DNA of 64,000 nucleotides, from positions 111,585,793 to 111,649,792 of the forward strand of contig OZ024929.1 in assembly GCA_964017235.1 (NCBI GenBank), in the 5' to 3' direction. The stretch comes from Sabellastarte sp. h YS-2021. Taxonomy: Eukaryota; Annelida; Polychaeta; Sabellida; Sabellidae. Positions 33,746-44,526 of the stretch are shown here, in pieces. Both the position numbers and the translations under genes were made by a program. A model generated the notes under the pieces. It searched no databases. It was not told where the DNA came from and saw only the letters and a list, made by a program, of their open reading frames with translations. Each line of letters starts with the position of its first letter. Position 1 is the stretch's first letter.

Positions 33746-33847
33746 CAGTGGAACACCTGCATTACCTTCCAAACCTTCCAAATGTTTGGTAATTCCGCTT
33801 ACATGTATAATAGTCTAACTGTTGTTTACCAAGACTTTGTATGATCA

Positions 33848-34016
33848 GGGGCCGGATTCACGAAAGGTCTTAAGTATTAAATCTGATATATTTGTCTCAA
33901 ATCTAAGATCTCTTAGATTTTTCTCAGATTTGAGACCTTTTCCTCCTCTGGGATTCACAAAAGATCTCAGGCTGAGATTTGGCTAAGACTTGAGACCTTT
34001 TGTGAATCTGGCCCCA
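33848..34016. mobile_element. Small inverted-repeat element (MITE), 169 bp
   Basis: GGGGCCGGATTCACGAAAGG at the left pairs with CCTTTTGTGAATCTGGCCCC at the right, with similarity extending inward (TCTTAAG versus CTTGAGA). The interior is TCTCAGATTTGAGACC-rich and itself partly palindromic. The target duplication is not clear. Confidence 0.75.
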
Positions 34017-34092
34017 GTAACCTAAACAGTTAAATTTAAATTGGAAACTTACAGGAGTTAATTATACTACAAGCATTCAGGAATAAGGGGGA

Positions 34093-34299
34093 AGGGGCCA
34101 CGGTGGCAGAGTGGTAACACTCTCACCTCCCACCTCTGAGGCCGGGGTTTGGTTCCCGGCACGGCCTGAAGTGGGAAAGCTAGTAGTTGCTTGCCTTTGG
34201 TCAGCAGTTTACATTACAGAACCTTGACCAACTGTATGTACTGGTTTCCTCTGCCCTTCCAACTACCCGTTGTGATATGACCTGTACAGTGTTGAAAGC
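34093..34299 (+). mobile_element. Family 1 SINE, 3' truncated
   Basis: Intact head (GGTGGCAGAGTGGTAACACT, B-box GGTTTGGTTCCCG) and body. The sequence leaves the family consensus right after TGTTGAAAGCA, before the ATGTAAAACCCC tail. Confidence 0.85.
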
Positions 34300-34480
34300 A
34301 TATGGTCACCGAACAAAACAGGGTTGGCTGTTTCTCCAAAAGCCATACAGTACTCATATATTACACTAAAGACAAAAGGACTCTGGTGAAAGTCTATTGT
34401 TTACCACTCGCGATTTTGTGTCTACCAAATGGGAAGCTTTGTTCGTTCTTTGCAATTCACCATGTTTTGTATTGCTTGTA

Positions 34481-35403
34481 CAGTCAAACTTGTGTATAAA
34501 GACTGCCCAAGGGAAATGTTAAAAACGGTCTTTGGTAGGAGTCGGTCTTATATGAAAACATTGCATGAATTCCTTTCCTTTCACTGATTTCTCTCTCCAT
34601 TCATTAAGCACTGTAATCCACCGCAATCCACAATCTGTTTGACATTAGCATGTAAGAGATTCATCAGAATGAAGCAAATAAGAGAATAGTGATAAAACTT
34701 ATTGTCTTTGTTGAATCATGTCAATTGGTTTAAAATGATTATTTAACCATACCATATACAAAATGTACATAAATACATGTAACAGCTGACAGACATTTTG
34801 GCTTTAAAAAGTTGACATTACTTATTCTGCTTAAATCTCTCCTTCATGTGTAATACCTATTTAAAGCTGGTTTGTTTTCTTTTCTTATGTTACACAGACT
34901 ATATTACAAATGTCTTCTGGTAAATAGCCGTTGCAATGTTCAGCCAGTTAAGTTTTCTGTTTATCAACAGTGTACTGATTAACACACCCCCTTTTTTTCC
35001 AGCTATTCATATGTCAAACTTTCTTTGAGAGGATTATAGAAATCCCTTGTGTTTAATGATAAAAAACTAGACAGTTATTTTAAATCTTTGTTTATTGTTA
35101 GTTGGAGGCCTTAATTGAACATGTAGATCTATGTGGAAATATAAAATTGGGACAATTCACCATATATGACCCATCTATTAATTTATCATTACCCATGTTA
35201 GCCACCAATTTCCATTGTGTGGTCTCTTGTATAGGGATTTTTGTGTCCTTTGGAATGATTTTGGCTGGTGGTCTCTGGTCACAGCGAAGGAGTGGTCTCT
35301 ATTCAGGGTTTGTCTTAGATCTGAATTTCCTTGGGGGAACAAAAGCGGTTTCAACTAGCAAGTAGTCTCTATTTGAGAGTGGTCACATGTACAGGTTTGA
35401 CTG
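34481..35403. mobile_element. TA-flanked inverted-repeat element, 923 bp, non-autonomous
   Basis: CAGTCAAACTTGTGTA on the left and (inward) CAGTCAAACCTGTACA on the right are flanked by TA (34479-34480, 35404-35405). Ends of CAGT type with TA targets fit pogo/Tigger-like or other Tc1/mariner-related elements. No transposase is present. Subterminal sequence contains GTCGGTCTTATATG and AGTAGTCTCTATTTGAGAG-type blocks. Confidence 0.7.
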
Positions 35404-35407
35404 TATT

Positions 35408-35612
35408 TCATTTATTTATTTGTTTAAACACATATTTTATCATGGCGGGTAGTTTTAAGGGCAGAGTAGATCAGTACATACTAGTTGGTCAAGATTCTGC
35501 ACTGTAAACTGCCTGGCATAGTAAACAACTGCCAACATATGTTTCAAGGTTCAAACCACTGACCTCAGGGGTGGGAGGAAAGTGTTACCCACCGAGCAGC
35601 CTTGCATTGCTT
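35408..35612 (-). mobile_element. Diverged family 1 SINE
   Basis: Read on the minus strand: head with CACCCCTGAGGTCAGTGG and GTTTGAACC, body, then a TTTAAACAAATAAATAAAT tail adjoining the preceding inverted-repeat element. Many changes from the consensus. Confidence 0.7.
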
Positions 35613-35696
35613 GTAAATAAACAGAGAAAACAAAGATAAGGAAATAATTTGCAATAATTGGCTGTCCACCAAGTGAAGCAAGTACACAATATGTTA

Positions 35697-36079
35697 CAGG
35701 CAATCTGTGTAACATTACATGAATGTGCTAATATATCAAAACAAAGAATCTGTTGTCACGCTTTATACTCCTGTCGAACTGACAACTCATTTCAGCTTCT
35801 CAATCATTGTTGCATAATGTTCTTTGGTATCAGAACTTTCTTATCAGTTTAATGTTTCTTGAATAGCTCAGTTTTAAATTTCTCTTCAAAAGTTTTACCA
35901 AGTAATATATCAGTATTCTGTCTTGTCAATAAATGATATAAGTTATTTAAAGCTAAAATATATTAAATATATAAAAATATTAAATTATATATTAAAACTG
36001 CATATTGAATTGCACACAGCAAGAAATTATCATATTCTTCCAAAAAGATACTTGAAAATATGATTACACAGATTGCCTG
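35697..36079. repeat. Inverted-repeat pair CAGGCAATCTGTGTAA, 383 bp apart
   Basis: Exact 16-base inverted copies stand at 35697-35712 and 36064-36079. A further partial copy (GGCAATCTGTG) at about 36100-36110 makes a short hairpin with the second. It may be a small MITE, but no target duplication is visible. 36080-36485 holds nothing else I can support. Confidence 0.4.
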
Positions 36080-36485
36080 AAATCTCAAATACATGTTTAG
36101 GCAATCTGTGGAACACTAGCTGAACCTTATATTTCAGTCATCACGTGAAATACCTAGGGACAGTGTCCTGACCTTGAACTCTAACACATGAACAAGACAA
36201 CTGGGGAATATAATTTTATTCTAATGTTATACACACTCTATCATATTTACATACTGGATTCCTTTAAATATTACTGAACACAAAGTGAAATACCTAAGGC
36301 CACCGTAACTTAAGATTTACGATGATAACTTTTACTTGACCCTAAGGTCACCAAAAAATACAATTTAAAATACTCTGAGGTGGCTTTAATGAGATAGCAA
36401 ATAAGAGGTGACTGGGTCACTTTAAAATGAGTTTTAGTGAAAACTTAGATTTTCTAAATACAAGTTATATTTTCTAAATACAATT

Positions 36486-37147
36486 TTATATTTTTTCCAG
36501 GGATGGGACTTTGATGACTTTGACTTTGTCTTTATTTTTCTGTGTCTTGGACCACTTGATGAGTATATTAATACCAGGTGGTGCAAAGATAAGGTCACCA
36601 CGTGCAAGATGTTTTAAGGGGTTATGGCCAGAAATTGAATGAGGAACAAAATTAGAAATTCTTAAGAAACTGAAAAAAGCTAGCAATATGGCAGCTTTGA
36701 ATATGTGACCTATATGCATTCTGTTGCACTGCTGAGCAACTAATTGAAGAGTTGCAATATCAATAATAGGTTTAATGGAGGGTTGGAGAGGTCGGTGCCT
36801 CATTACTGTCTGTTATATAATCTGATCCTAGGGTCACTGAAGCTTGAGGTATCAATACCATATAACGAGAGAGAAGTTTTAACAGCAGAAACATAATGTG
36901 CAAGGCCAGAGTAGATGACATTGTTGAAATTAAGAAACTCTAAGAATGTAAGAATTTCAAGTGGAGAAAGATTGGATATATTGAAGGAAGCAAAGCAACA
37001 GAATGCAACAAAAATCTTAAACTTCAGTTCATATGACTTGGAAGTGGAATCTGCGAACGCCATTTTAAGTCTGCTGGTGGCTCTCTCTGTCAAAGTCGAG
37101 ATGATGGACCTAAAGAGTTTAAATACAGCACTTAATGCTAAGTACAT
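36486..37147 (-). pseudogene. DIRS-like tyrosine recombinase, frameshifted and C-terminally truncated
   Basis: The N-terminal core-binding part (AFADSTSKSYELKFKIFVAF) lies at 37147-36803, then the frame shifts. The catalytic domain starts at ILLAFFSFLRISNFVPHS, containing the first catalytic Arg, and continues to LIKWSKTQKNKDKVKVIKVP before a stop at 36486. The His-x-x-Arg and Tyr motifs required for strand exchange are absent. In this class the enzyme inserts a circular DNA intermediate. Confidence 0.75.
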
Positions 37148-38759
37148 CCCTAGAAGGAGTAACCCACAAATGGTCTGGCATTAACATGTAGAATTTTCTT
37201 TTGAATAGGTCAGATATGGCCCATCTTGATAGGCTGTCTGCTATTTCATTTACTACCCCCATTATATGAACTGTTTTCAAAAATATGTCAAATTGGGCAG
37301 CTTCCATGACAATATTTCGAGCAATAGCTGCCAAAGTAAGGTCACGTGTTTTGCCAGAATTGAGGACCATAACCACAGCCTGGTTATCACAGGCAATTTG
37401 AATGGCTTTTCCATACCATTGGGGCCCCATACACGTATGGCTACCAATATGTTCAACATTTCCAGGTGCACAATTGACATATTTTCATATGCCAATGGAA
37501 TTTGCATACTGTAAACTTGCCTGCCCCATTTAGCTCCCAATCCCTGCAGAGAGGCGTCCAATTCAATTTTGTCAGTAATTGGGTTATGGGCTATAAAGGC
37601 AATGCCATTAAATTTAGGAATAAAGTTCAAGAACCAGTTCAAATCTCTTTTGAAGTCAGTGGTTAGTACTATTTTGGTCATTTTATCAGCACTTCTTAGT
37701 ACATCTAACATTCGATTAAGAAAAGGTCTTGAAAGATGAACGCACTTGGTTATGTAGAGCAATTTTCCTAACAGAGATTGTAGCTGTCTTTTGGTACATA
37801 CTTGTTTTTTTGGCCCATGATTGACATTCTGCCAATATTTCTGTAATTTTCTCAGGGGTTATGGAGACTGTAAACTGAACTGTATCTGTATCAACCCCTA
37901 GACATGTGACTTTGGTTGCAGGCTCCACAATCTTGTTCTCACTGATGTCAAAGCCTAGTTCCAGCAACAGGGCTCTTAAAGTTTTGAAAGAATCATGTGA
38001 TTTACTGACTACAGAGTGCCCAATTATATCATCTATATAGTTTGTGACAGAAAAGCCCTTCTGGGCCATAGTAAAGTGCACAGTATTGCTTAGGCGCTGG
38101 AACAGGGCTGAACCATGCCTAAACCCGAAAGGCAGACAACTGTCAATATATAGGTCATCAAGTCTTAAGCCTAAGAGATTATAGTCCTTTGGGTCTAAAG
38201 GCCCTGCTCAGGTCAATTTTGTATAAATGACATCCTCTGCCTAACTGCTTAACTTTGTGATATTATCGATAGTAGGTAAAGTTAGAAGAAATGCAGTGCC
38301 TAGGTATGTGTCGGATTGGACTCCTACATTCACTGAGTAACCATGAGGGAAACTAAGATCTACAATTACTCTCCTATGTGAACCCCCAGGTTTATCATGA
38401 GTTAAGAATGGTGACACATGTAAATTTTCAATTGGTGAATTTTTAAAAGGGCCTAACATGGCTCCAAACTCTTTCTCTTCATTTAAATAAGCTTGAAGAT
38501 CTTTTTTATACTGATTGGCAGAACTATGATTTTCTTCAACACTTTCCAGTGGGGAGTTATGGTCAAAGTCAAGAGGAAATCCATATCTCAGTAACAGTAC
38601 TAATTGTGAATCCCAGTAATTGGTCAAATATTTCTGCCACACATCAGGTTTCAACTGGGATTGGATCTGAATTTGACATTTCATATAGTTATGAACACCT
38701 GAAGCTTTTATGCGTTTATGAATGTCAAAAATGTTTTCTTTGTTTTTTTTATAGTTCAA
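37119..38759 (-). pseudogene. DIRS-like reverse transcriptase and RNase H, broken
   Basis: Pieces in order on the minus strand: the RT N-terminal region (LRYGFPLDFDHNSP, then VSPFLTHDKPGGSHRRVIVD); KIDLSRAFR and LPFGFRHGSALFQRLSN in a gap full of stops (38240-38081); the catalytic core NYIDDIIGHSVV; the connection (ELDASLQGLGAKWG, HLEMLNILVAI); and RNase H (IACDNQAVVMVLNSG, HIMGVVNEIADSLSRW). At least three frame changes separate them. The arrangement and motifs match the DIRS RT/RH rather than gypsy. Confidence 0.8.
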
Positions 38760-39053
38760 TTGGAGGGAGTGTCATATCTCCCAAAGGAATAAATCCAAAT
38801 TTGTCATGGTTTTGATCATTCCAATTTTTGAAAGTGTTACACTCACTAGCAGAAGCAATAATGTCCCTATGACGAGGTTTGAATCTCAGATCTAACTCAT
38901 ATTTGTCTGTTTCACAACTGACGGCTTCACAACGGCGTCGGACAGAATTTTTTGACAGATGATCTGTAACTTTTGACTCACCTGCATAATTGCATCTTGT
39001 ATCATTTGACACGTTCCCATTACTGACAGACGTTTTTGTTTTCAATTTATTTG

Positions 39054-40577
39054 CTAACTGACACTGTTTGACAACATTATTGCTTGATTTTTCAGCATAT
39101 TAAGCACAAGTTTACCTTTCACAAAACTACCGTCATTCTGTTTACTTTTTGCAATTTTAGCTGTCAAAGTATCACACACAGTATTGTCATTACATTGTGA
39201 CGCACAATTTGTATTGAAATCAGTATTATTCAACACCTGAAATCTATTATGTGTTGGTATAACATCGACCTCTGACACCTTTTGTGATTGATTTTTTACA
39301 TAATTGATCTTTGGCAATGGTTTTAAACTCCTGGCTACACTAGCCCGATCATTGGAAACATTGGACCACTGAGCCTTGTAATTCTGTGAATATTTTTCAG
39401 AGAAATGGCTGATATTGTGAATCTTCACAGATTTATTTTCATCATCCAATTTTTTGGAAATATTTTGTTTGACAACTGATGCATAAGATTTATTTTTAAA
39501 TTTTGCCCAGTCTGACTTCCAGTTCGTACTACCCAATGAGTCTTTACTGGTGTTGTTAATTATTCTTTCACTGTACACACGACTTTGACAATTTTTTACA
39601 GTATTTGGCACTGCATTACTGCAGTGCCCTACTTGTTTTTTGTCTTTCGACAATCTTTCAAAGATTTGTGACACTTTTGCCTTGAAAATGACAATAACTA
39701 CATATATGCAGATACAAACGACCACCAGTTTCGTGATCCCCTTTATGTGAACAGAAATTTTTCTGAAAATATCTGCAAGGCATTGACTGGTCCTTGTTAC
39801 CTAATTTTTTGTTGGCATGTGAGGCTTGGGATGATGAGGTGGACCTATGAGCATAAGCTCTTCGTATTCTATCAATTTTGTGGGTTTCATCCCAAGTAAT
39901 TCTACCCTCTTCCATTTTACAAAGCAGGACCGCGTGTGAGCCCTTTGCAGCTGACCACCCAAAGTCATGTGAATCCTCCATGATTTCTGAAAGATATTCT
40001 GACATTTTATTTTTTGTGGCCAGATCATTCTCATCTCTTATAATGGTGGCAAAACCTGACACCCATTGGCTAATTGTGAGATTATCATAGGTCATTCTAT
40101 TTTTTGAACTTCCCCCCAGAACATGATTATGAGGCCACGCTACCTCTTTTTTGACCCAGATTATTTCAGAAGTCCCCCTTTGAGACTTAAACTTGCCTTT
40201 TTCTATGCCCTGCAGTTCCCTGATGCGAGTGTCAACTTGGTCTTGGATGGTCCTCGACTGTCAAAGTGTGGCTAGAGTTGGCAACAGCAAGTCTTGGTCT
40301 GGTGATCCTATGGGGGGCGGCTTCTCTGGCTAGCTGGAGTTGACTTCTGTGGTGACAAACTTGAGGTGTGGCTCTTGACAGGTGACGATGAGGTGGAACC
40401 CAAGGCTTCCATTCTGTCCTCCATCTGTGTCATACGACCACTTAAATTTTTCAGTTCTTTCAATATCTGAGAGTTCATGTCCATTGGCTCGTCCTTGTTC
40501 TTTTCAAGTTTACAGTTTCTATTAATGGGTCTTATGTGGTGACCCCCACATTTATTGCAATCGAATGTTTTACCCAT
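39054..40577 (-). pseudogene. DIRS-like ORF1 (Gag-like), broken
   Basis: The likely start is MGKTFDCNKCGGHHI at about 40577, with a C-x2-C-x3-H cluster, then a coiled region (ELKNLSGRMTQMEDRMEAL). After frame changes, MTYDNLTISQWVSGFATIIR, AAKGSHAVLLCKMEEG and IDRIRRAYAHRSTSS follow. A cysteine/histidine cluster (CRYFQKNFCSHKGDH, HICSYC) is typical of DIRS ORF1. The downstream Ser/Asn/Lys-rich part (39725-39054) is less conserved. Confidence 0.7.
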
Positions 40578-40715
40578 TCTGAAACATATAAGCAGAGAAA
40601 GCTGCTTTGAATCGTGCTTGAGTTTGGTCAGATTTGGATGACATATTGAGGACAATGCAGTCCCAAATTTTTGAGGTAATAATAATAAATACAGCCCTCT
40701 ATGAGTGCTCAACAC

Positions 40716-41387
40716 AGAGCAAAATCAAGCACGACTCAAAACAGAGTCATAAACCAATCTTCCACAGCATTCGCCCTGAGTCAGAATGTCCACAGGTACT
40801 TATTTACAATCAAGTCACTAAAATACTGTAAAAACTCTTGTAAAACACTAAAATCCAATCATCATGTAACATAATATCACTGACAATCCAGTTCCAAAGT
40901 TTCCAAAAAGTTCTTAAGTTACATAAAATGGCGACTTGCCTCACTGAAAACTGGATTTAAAGTGAGGCAGGAGGGAAAATTTACAGAAAAAAGTGGGAAA
41001 AATTGATTACAAAGGTCAGAGGTTATTATGACATTACAAATTAAGGTCCTTAGCAAACATTCAAGTGCCACTGAATAAGGTAGCACCCGAAATGCTACCT
41101 TCCCATTTCACAAAATGGCTAAACTGTTTAGGCATTTCGTGAAATGACTGAAATGTTCAGGCGTATTTCACAACCGTAATCCGTTGAATTCAGCTTCATT
41201 GGATTACCCATAATTCTTTGCAAAATCATGGTGGCAAACTGTGGCACATATAAAATAAATAAATAGTTTATTTCATTTCTGTACAAGAAATATATTACAA
41301 TATTTCATTTCTGTACAAGAAATATATTACAAACAATAGTAAGTTGTCCTGTTATGGATAGGATACGTGTAGGAGAAATCACGAGAA
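40716..41387. other. Sequence between the DIRS-like element and the hairpin repeat
   Basis: It contains a small palindrome GGTAGCACCCGAAATGCTACC-like (about 41079-41101; arms GGTAGC/GCTACC) and a direct 32-bp repeat of TATTTCATTTCTGTACAAG (41268-41332). No gene is supported. Confidence 0.45.
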
Positions 41388-42805
41388 AGTGTGGATTCGT
41401 GAATCAGAAAATACGAGGCCGAAGGCCGAGTAATTTTCTGATTCAGGAATCCAGACTTTTGAGTGGTTTCTCTGGCTTAAACCACTGAAAAAGCCATGTA
41501 AAATCAAAGTTTGCATATATTTGGCCTAAATGTCTAATTACATTGAATGTGGTGACCTGAACATTCAATAAAAAGTGTAGATTCTGAAAATGTTCAATTG
41601 ATTTAATTAAATCTTTTGTATTCTGCTGGGATATTTCTTTTTAGCATTTATGGTGTCAAATTTGCATTTTTGCGACCATGTCCAGTGAAAGTACATGACA
41701 AAGCCTATTTATTATACAATATATATAAAAATGTCAGTGATTACAGGTTGAAAGGATTTGGGAAAAATACATTAAGGAAATAGACCATGCACAGTGATGT
41801 CAAAAGGTAAGCTATTTCACCTTTTGCTAGATTTCATTACATTTTATTGTGTTCTACATTTTATTAAATCTTAAATGTCAAAAATGTCAATATAAATGTT
41901 GACATTGAAACTAATGACTGCCCTGTCAAACGACAAAAGAAAATTCTGTACTAGTTTCTCAGACAAACACCATCATCAAATACTGTTCTCAAAATTGATT
42001 TAGCATCAAATAATATTTCATTGGATTTTTATCTAAACTTGTTTTCAGACTTGCTGGATTTCATTCACTGCTTCACTATGGATGGAGGATTTTCCTGCTG
42101 AGGATTTGCATGATATCATCTCAATTCAGATACACCTACAGCAATATGGAAATGATTTAAATGGATGTGGGTCACACATGGTGTTTTTTACAAAATGTTT
42201 TGCATTGTTGGATAAAGAAAAATTATGCTTCAGTTATATATGATACCCTAAGAAGCTTGTTCACCAATGAAGCTTTATAATCCTCCATCTTACATTTGGA
42301 TATTTTTCCAACAAGAGACTTGTACAACTGCCGCTTGCAGCACATCACCAAATACACCAGGGATTGTAAAATTGCTCATAAATGTTGAAAACGATTTTTG
42401 ATCCAAATATTAAGATTGCTTGTTTCAAAGTCAGTGTCAAGTTTCAAACATTTTCTTTTGTAAATTGCTTTTTATTTTGATACAAAGTGGAGTGCTTCAT
42501 TTGTATGTATTTTTACTACTGTGGTTTATGTGTGTAAATTGTTAAAATGATGGCTCATAAAACAAAATTCTTAAAAAAATCAACATTCAAATTGTCAGAC
42601 TATGTTTACCTAATTACATTGTCATCAGGGCCAATAAATTAAACAATTTAAAAAGTGTGAATTTTTAATCTAAAAAGTGTAGATTCTTTACTTAAAAAGT
42701 GTGAATTCTGAAGCTTCAAAGTGTGGATTCTGAAACTGAAAAGTGTGGATTCTGAAGCTGAAAAGTGTGGATTCGTGAAAAAGAATTCACACTTTTTCTA
42801 TTGTC
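41388..42805. repeat. Hairpin-ended repeat with AAGTGTGGATTC motifs
   Basis: The left end is a long hairpin (41388-41460) whose arms, GTGTGGATTCGTGAATCAG and its imperfect complement, flank a GC-rich loop. The right end is a short tandem array (42650-42790) of about 22-30-bp units built on AAAAGTGTGGATTCTGAAG, closed by a second hairpin with GAATTCACACTTTTT. The middle is AT-rich and not coding. It may be one non-autonomous element; the exact ends are unknown. Confidence 0.45.
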
Positions 42806-43768
42806 TGATACCAAAAGTGTGGTTTAAACCATTCCTTACTGTCATTTCTCTATGTAGATTCTCTATGTTTGATTTCTGCCTGTTGATTTCGTACCAATGG
42901 CTCCAAAAAGATACCCTTGTATCTATGCAGTATACATTAAAGAACAAGCTGCCTGGGATATTCATCCCACACCCCCTCCACCCCCTCTGGTGTGTGTATT
43001 TATGTACAGCATGTGAAGACTCAAAAATTAAAAAGAAACCCCAACACAAAACACGCCCTGAGGGGTGTCAATTGCTAACAAAGATGCCTTATGTGGGTGT
43101 TCCACCACACGACTAAGCTTCCCCATTAAGGGTTTTTTGTGGTCGGTTTCAAAAATTTGCTTCGTGCCAGGCATTCTGTATGGATCAGTAGTTGTTGGTT
43201 GGGGCCGTGAGAAAAATCCAACATGTTTGATATTAGTCACGACCCAAACTGATTCTTATTTCCCGCCGTCAACAAAATGTCCAGTCTCAGGCTTCCTCAG
43301 GCCTCCTCAGACCCAAATTTACACAGTCCTATGTTGTCTTAGGCCTGCTGCGACCCTTAGTCCCAGGCGTCTCTAGCTTAGTCCCAGGAAGCCTGTTGTC
43401 AGTCCCTGACTCATAACAGATCTTTAAAGTTTCATGCGTGTGAAAAAGAATCGGTTTCATTAATCCCAGGAAGCCTCAGACCGTCTCAGGTGTCCTGGGA
43501 CTAAGAAATATGGGTCTGGGACTAAGCCCCGACTAAGAGAAGCCGATCCAAACCGATCCAAGCCGGCCTCCTCAGGCCACCTGGGACCACACAAATTTAG
43601 TCTGCGACGGTCTGAGGACGTCCCAGGTGGCCTGGGACTAAGTACCAATTAAGTACCGACTCTTTTCCGCGTGCTTTAAATCAAAAAGAGGCAAGGGAGG
43701 GTCTGGGACTATATAAGCGACTGGGCTGGGACTATAATAGCTGCGAGTTGTTCAAATTCCCCTACCAA

Positions 43769-44526
43769 CACTCCCCATCCTCTACAATATACTAGGCACG
43801 AAAAAATATTTATACAAACTTAAACTGCATCCAAATCTGATGTGTTCATTTTGCTCTCAATATTCGGAGTCCATTGAACATCTTTTTTCAGAATGTGAAA
43901 TTGTGTCAAAGCTGTGGGATAATTTACAGAATTGGATTAAAAATAAGCTGAGAATAAACATCATCATAAGTAAATCAATGAAAATTCTGGGATACTCAGT
44001 ACATGATGTCCATTTCTGGCCCCTCAACTTTGTTCTTATAATAGCAAGAAGCTATATTTTTCAGTCTTCTAGAAAAAATTGTGCATTAAATATTTTTGCC
44101 CTCCAGTTACAGGTTAAAAAGAAATACTTCGAGCAGCAAATGCTACAAAAGATCAGTTCGAAGGAACAAATTTTTGACAGAAGATGAAATATATGGAACA
44201 AACTATTTCATGGTATCTAGTCCTAATATTTCCAATGATCCTTACCTGATTGTTTAAAACTAGTAAACTCATCTTACAAGGTGTAAATGTGTCAAAGCAA
44301 TAATGTATTCCAATGTTATTACTAATGCTGTGTATTTTCTTGTTATAATGTGTTAATTTTAGTTACTTAAATATGGATAATATCAACAATTTTGTGTAAA
44401 GTTTGTGTGTAAAAATACTGTCTGAAGAGAATATTATACAAGATTATGTCAGCTAGTGTATCACCTGCCGTTTCTGAATATCTACTGTATATATATACTC
44501 AAAAAAGAAATAAAAATATAAAAAAA
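43769..44526 (+). mobile_element. 5'-truncated LINE nested in the Harbinger-like element
   Basis: It is bounded by a 15-bp duplication with one mismatch (AAATTCCCCTACCAA at 43754-43768, AAATTCCCCTCCCAA at 44527-44541). It ends in an A-rich tail (AAATAAAAATATAAAAAAAA) and includes about 330 bp of 3' UTR. It belongs to the same family as the LINE at 19.6-21.4 kb. Confidence 0.85.
43783..44187 (+). pseudogene. LINE ORF2 C-terminus (zinc-binding domain)
   Basis: The frame is open from YNILGTKKYLYKLKLHPNL through the zf-RVT motif CSFCSQYSESIEHLFSEC and the HFWPLNFVLIIARSYIF tail to a TGA at 44185-44187. It aligns along its length with the ORF2 end at 19.9-20.3 kb. Everything upstream is lost to 5' truncation. 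Confidence 0.85.

Larger units (their letters stand above)
29064..33761 (+). mobile_element. PIF/Harbinger DNA transposon, copy A, both ends present, 4,698 bp
   Basis: The left terminus TGCAGGTGTTCCACTAGAGC and right terminus (inward) TGCAGGTGTTCCACTGGAGC are flanked by TTA on both sides (29061-29063 and 33762-33764), the target typical of this superfamily. Two genes converge: a Myb-like gene on the plus strand from 29905 and a transposase gene on the minus strand from 33378. Each lies behind a zone of repeated GACAGGCCTGT-type motifs and a TATA-like box. Both genes are broken, so the copy is dead, but its structure is complete. Confidence 0.92.
36486..40577 (-). mobile_element. DIRS-like tyrosine-recombinase retrotransposon, decayed
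   Basis: Minus-strand coding relics follow the DIRS order: Gag-like ORF, reverse transcriptase, RNase H, tyrosine recombinase. Many stops and frameshifts break them, and the recombinase lacks its C-terminal catalytic part, so the copy is truncated or decayed near 36486. I could not define the split or inverted terminal repeats of the class. Confidence 0.8.

Noticed and set aside
37119-38759. Calling this RT/RNase H a Ty3/gypsy relic
   Set aside because: The RT motifs, the Cys/His cluster in ORF1 and a tyrosine recombinase instead of a DDE integrase fit DIRS.
42721-43376. Plus-strand frames of 131 and 103 residues
   Set aside because: They run through the hairpin/array repeat and the Harbinger-like terminus; no domain is recognisable.
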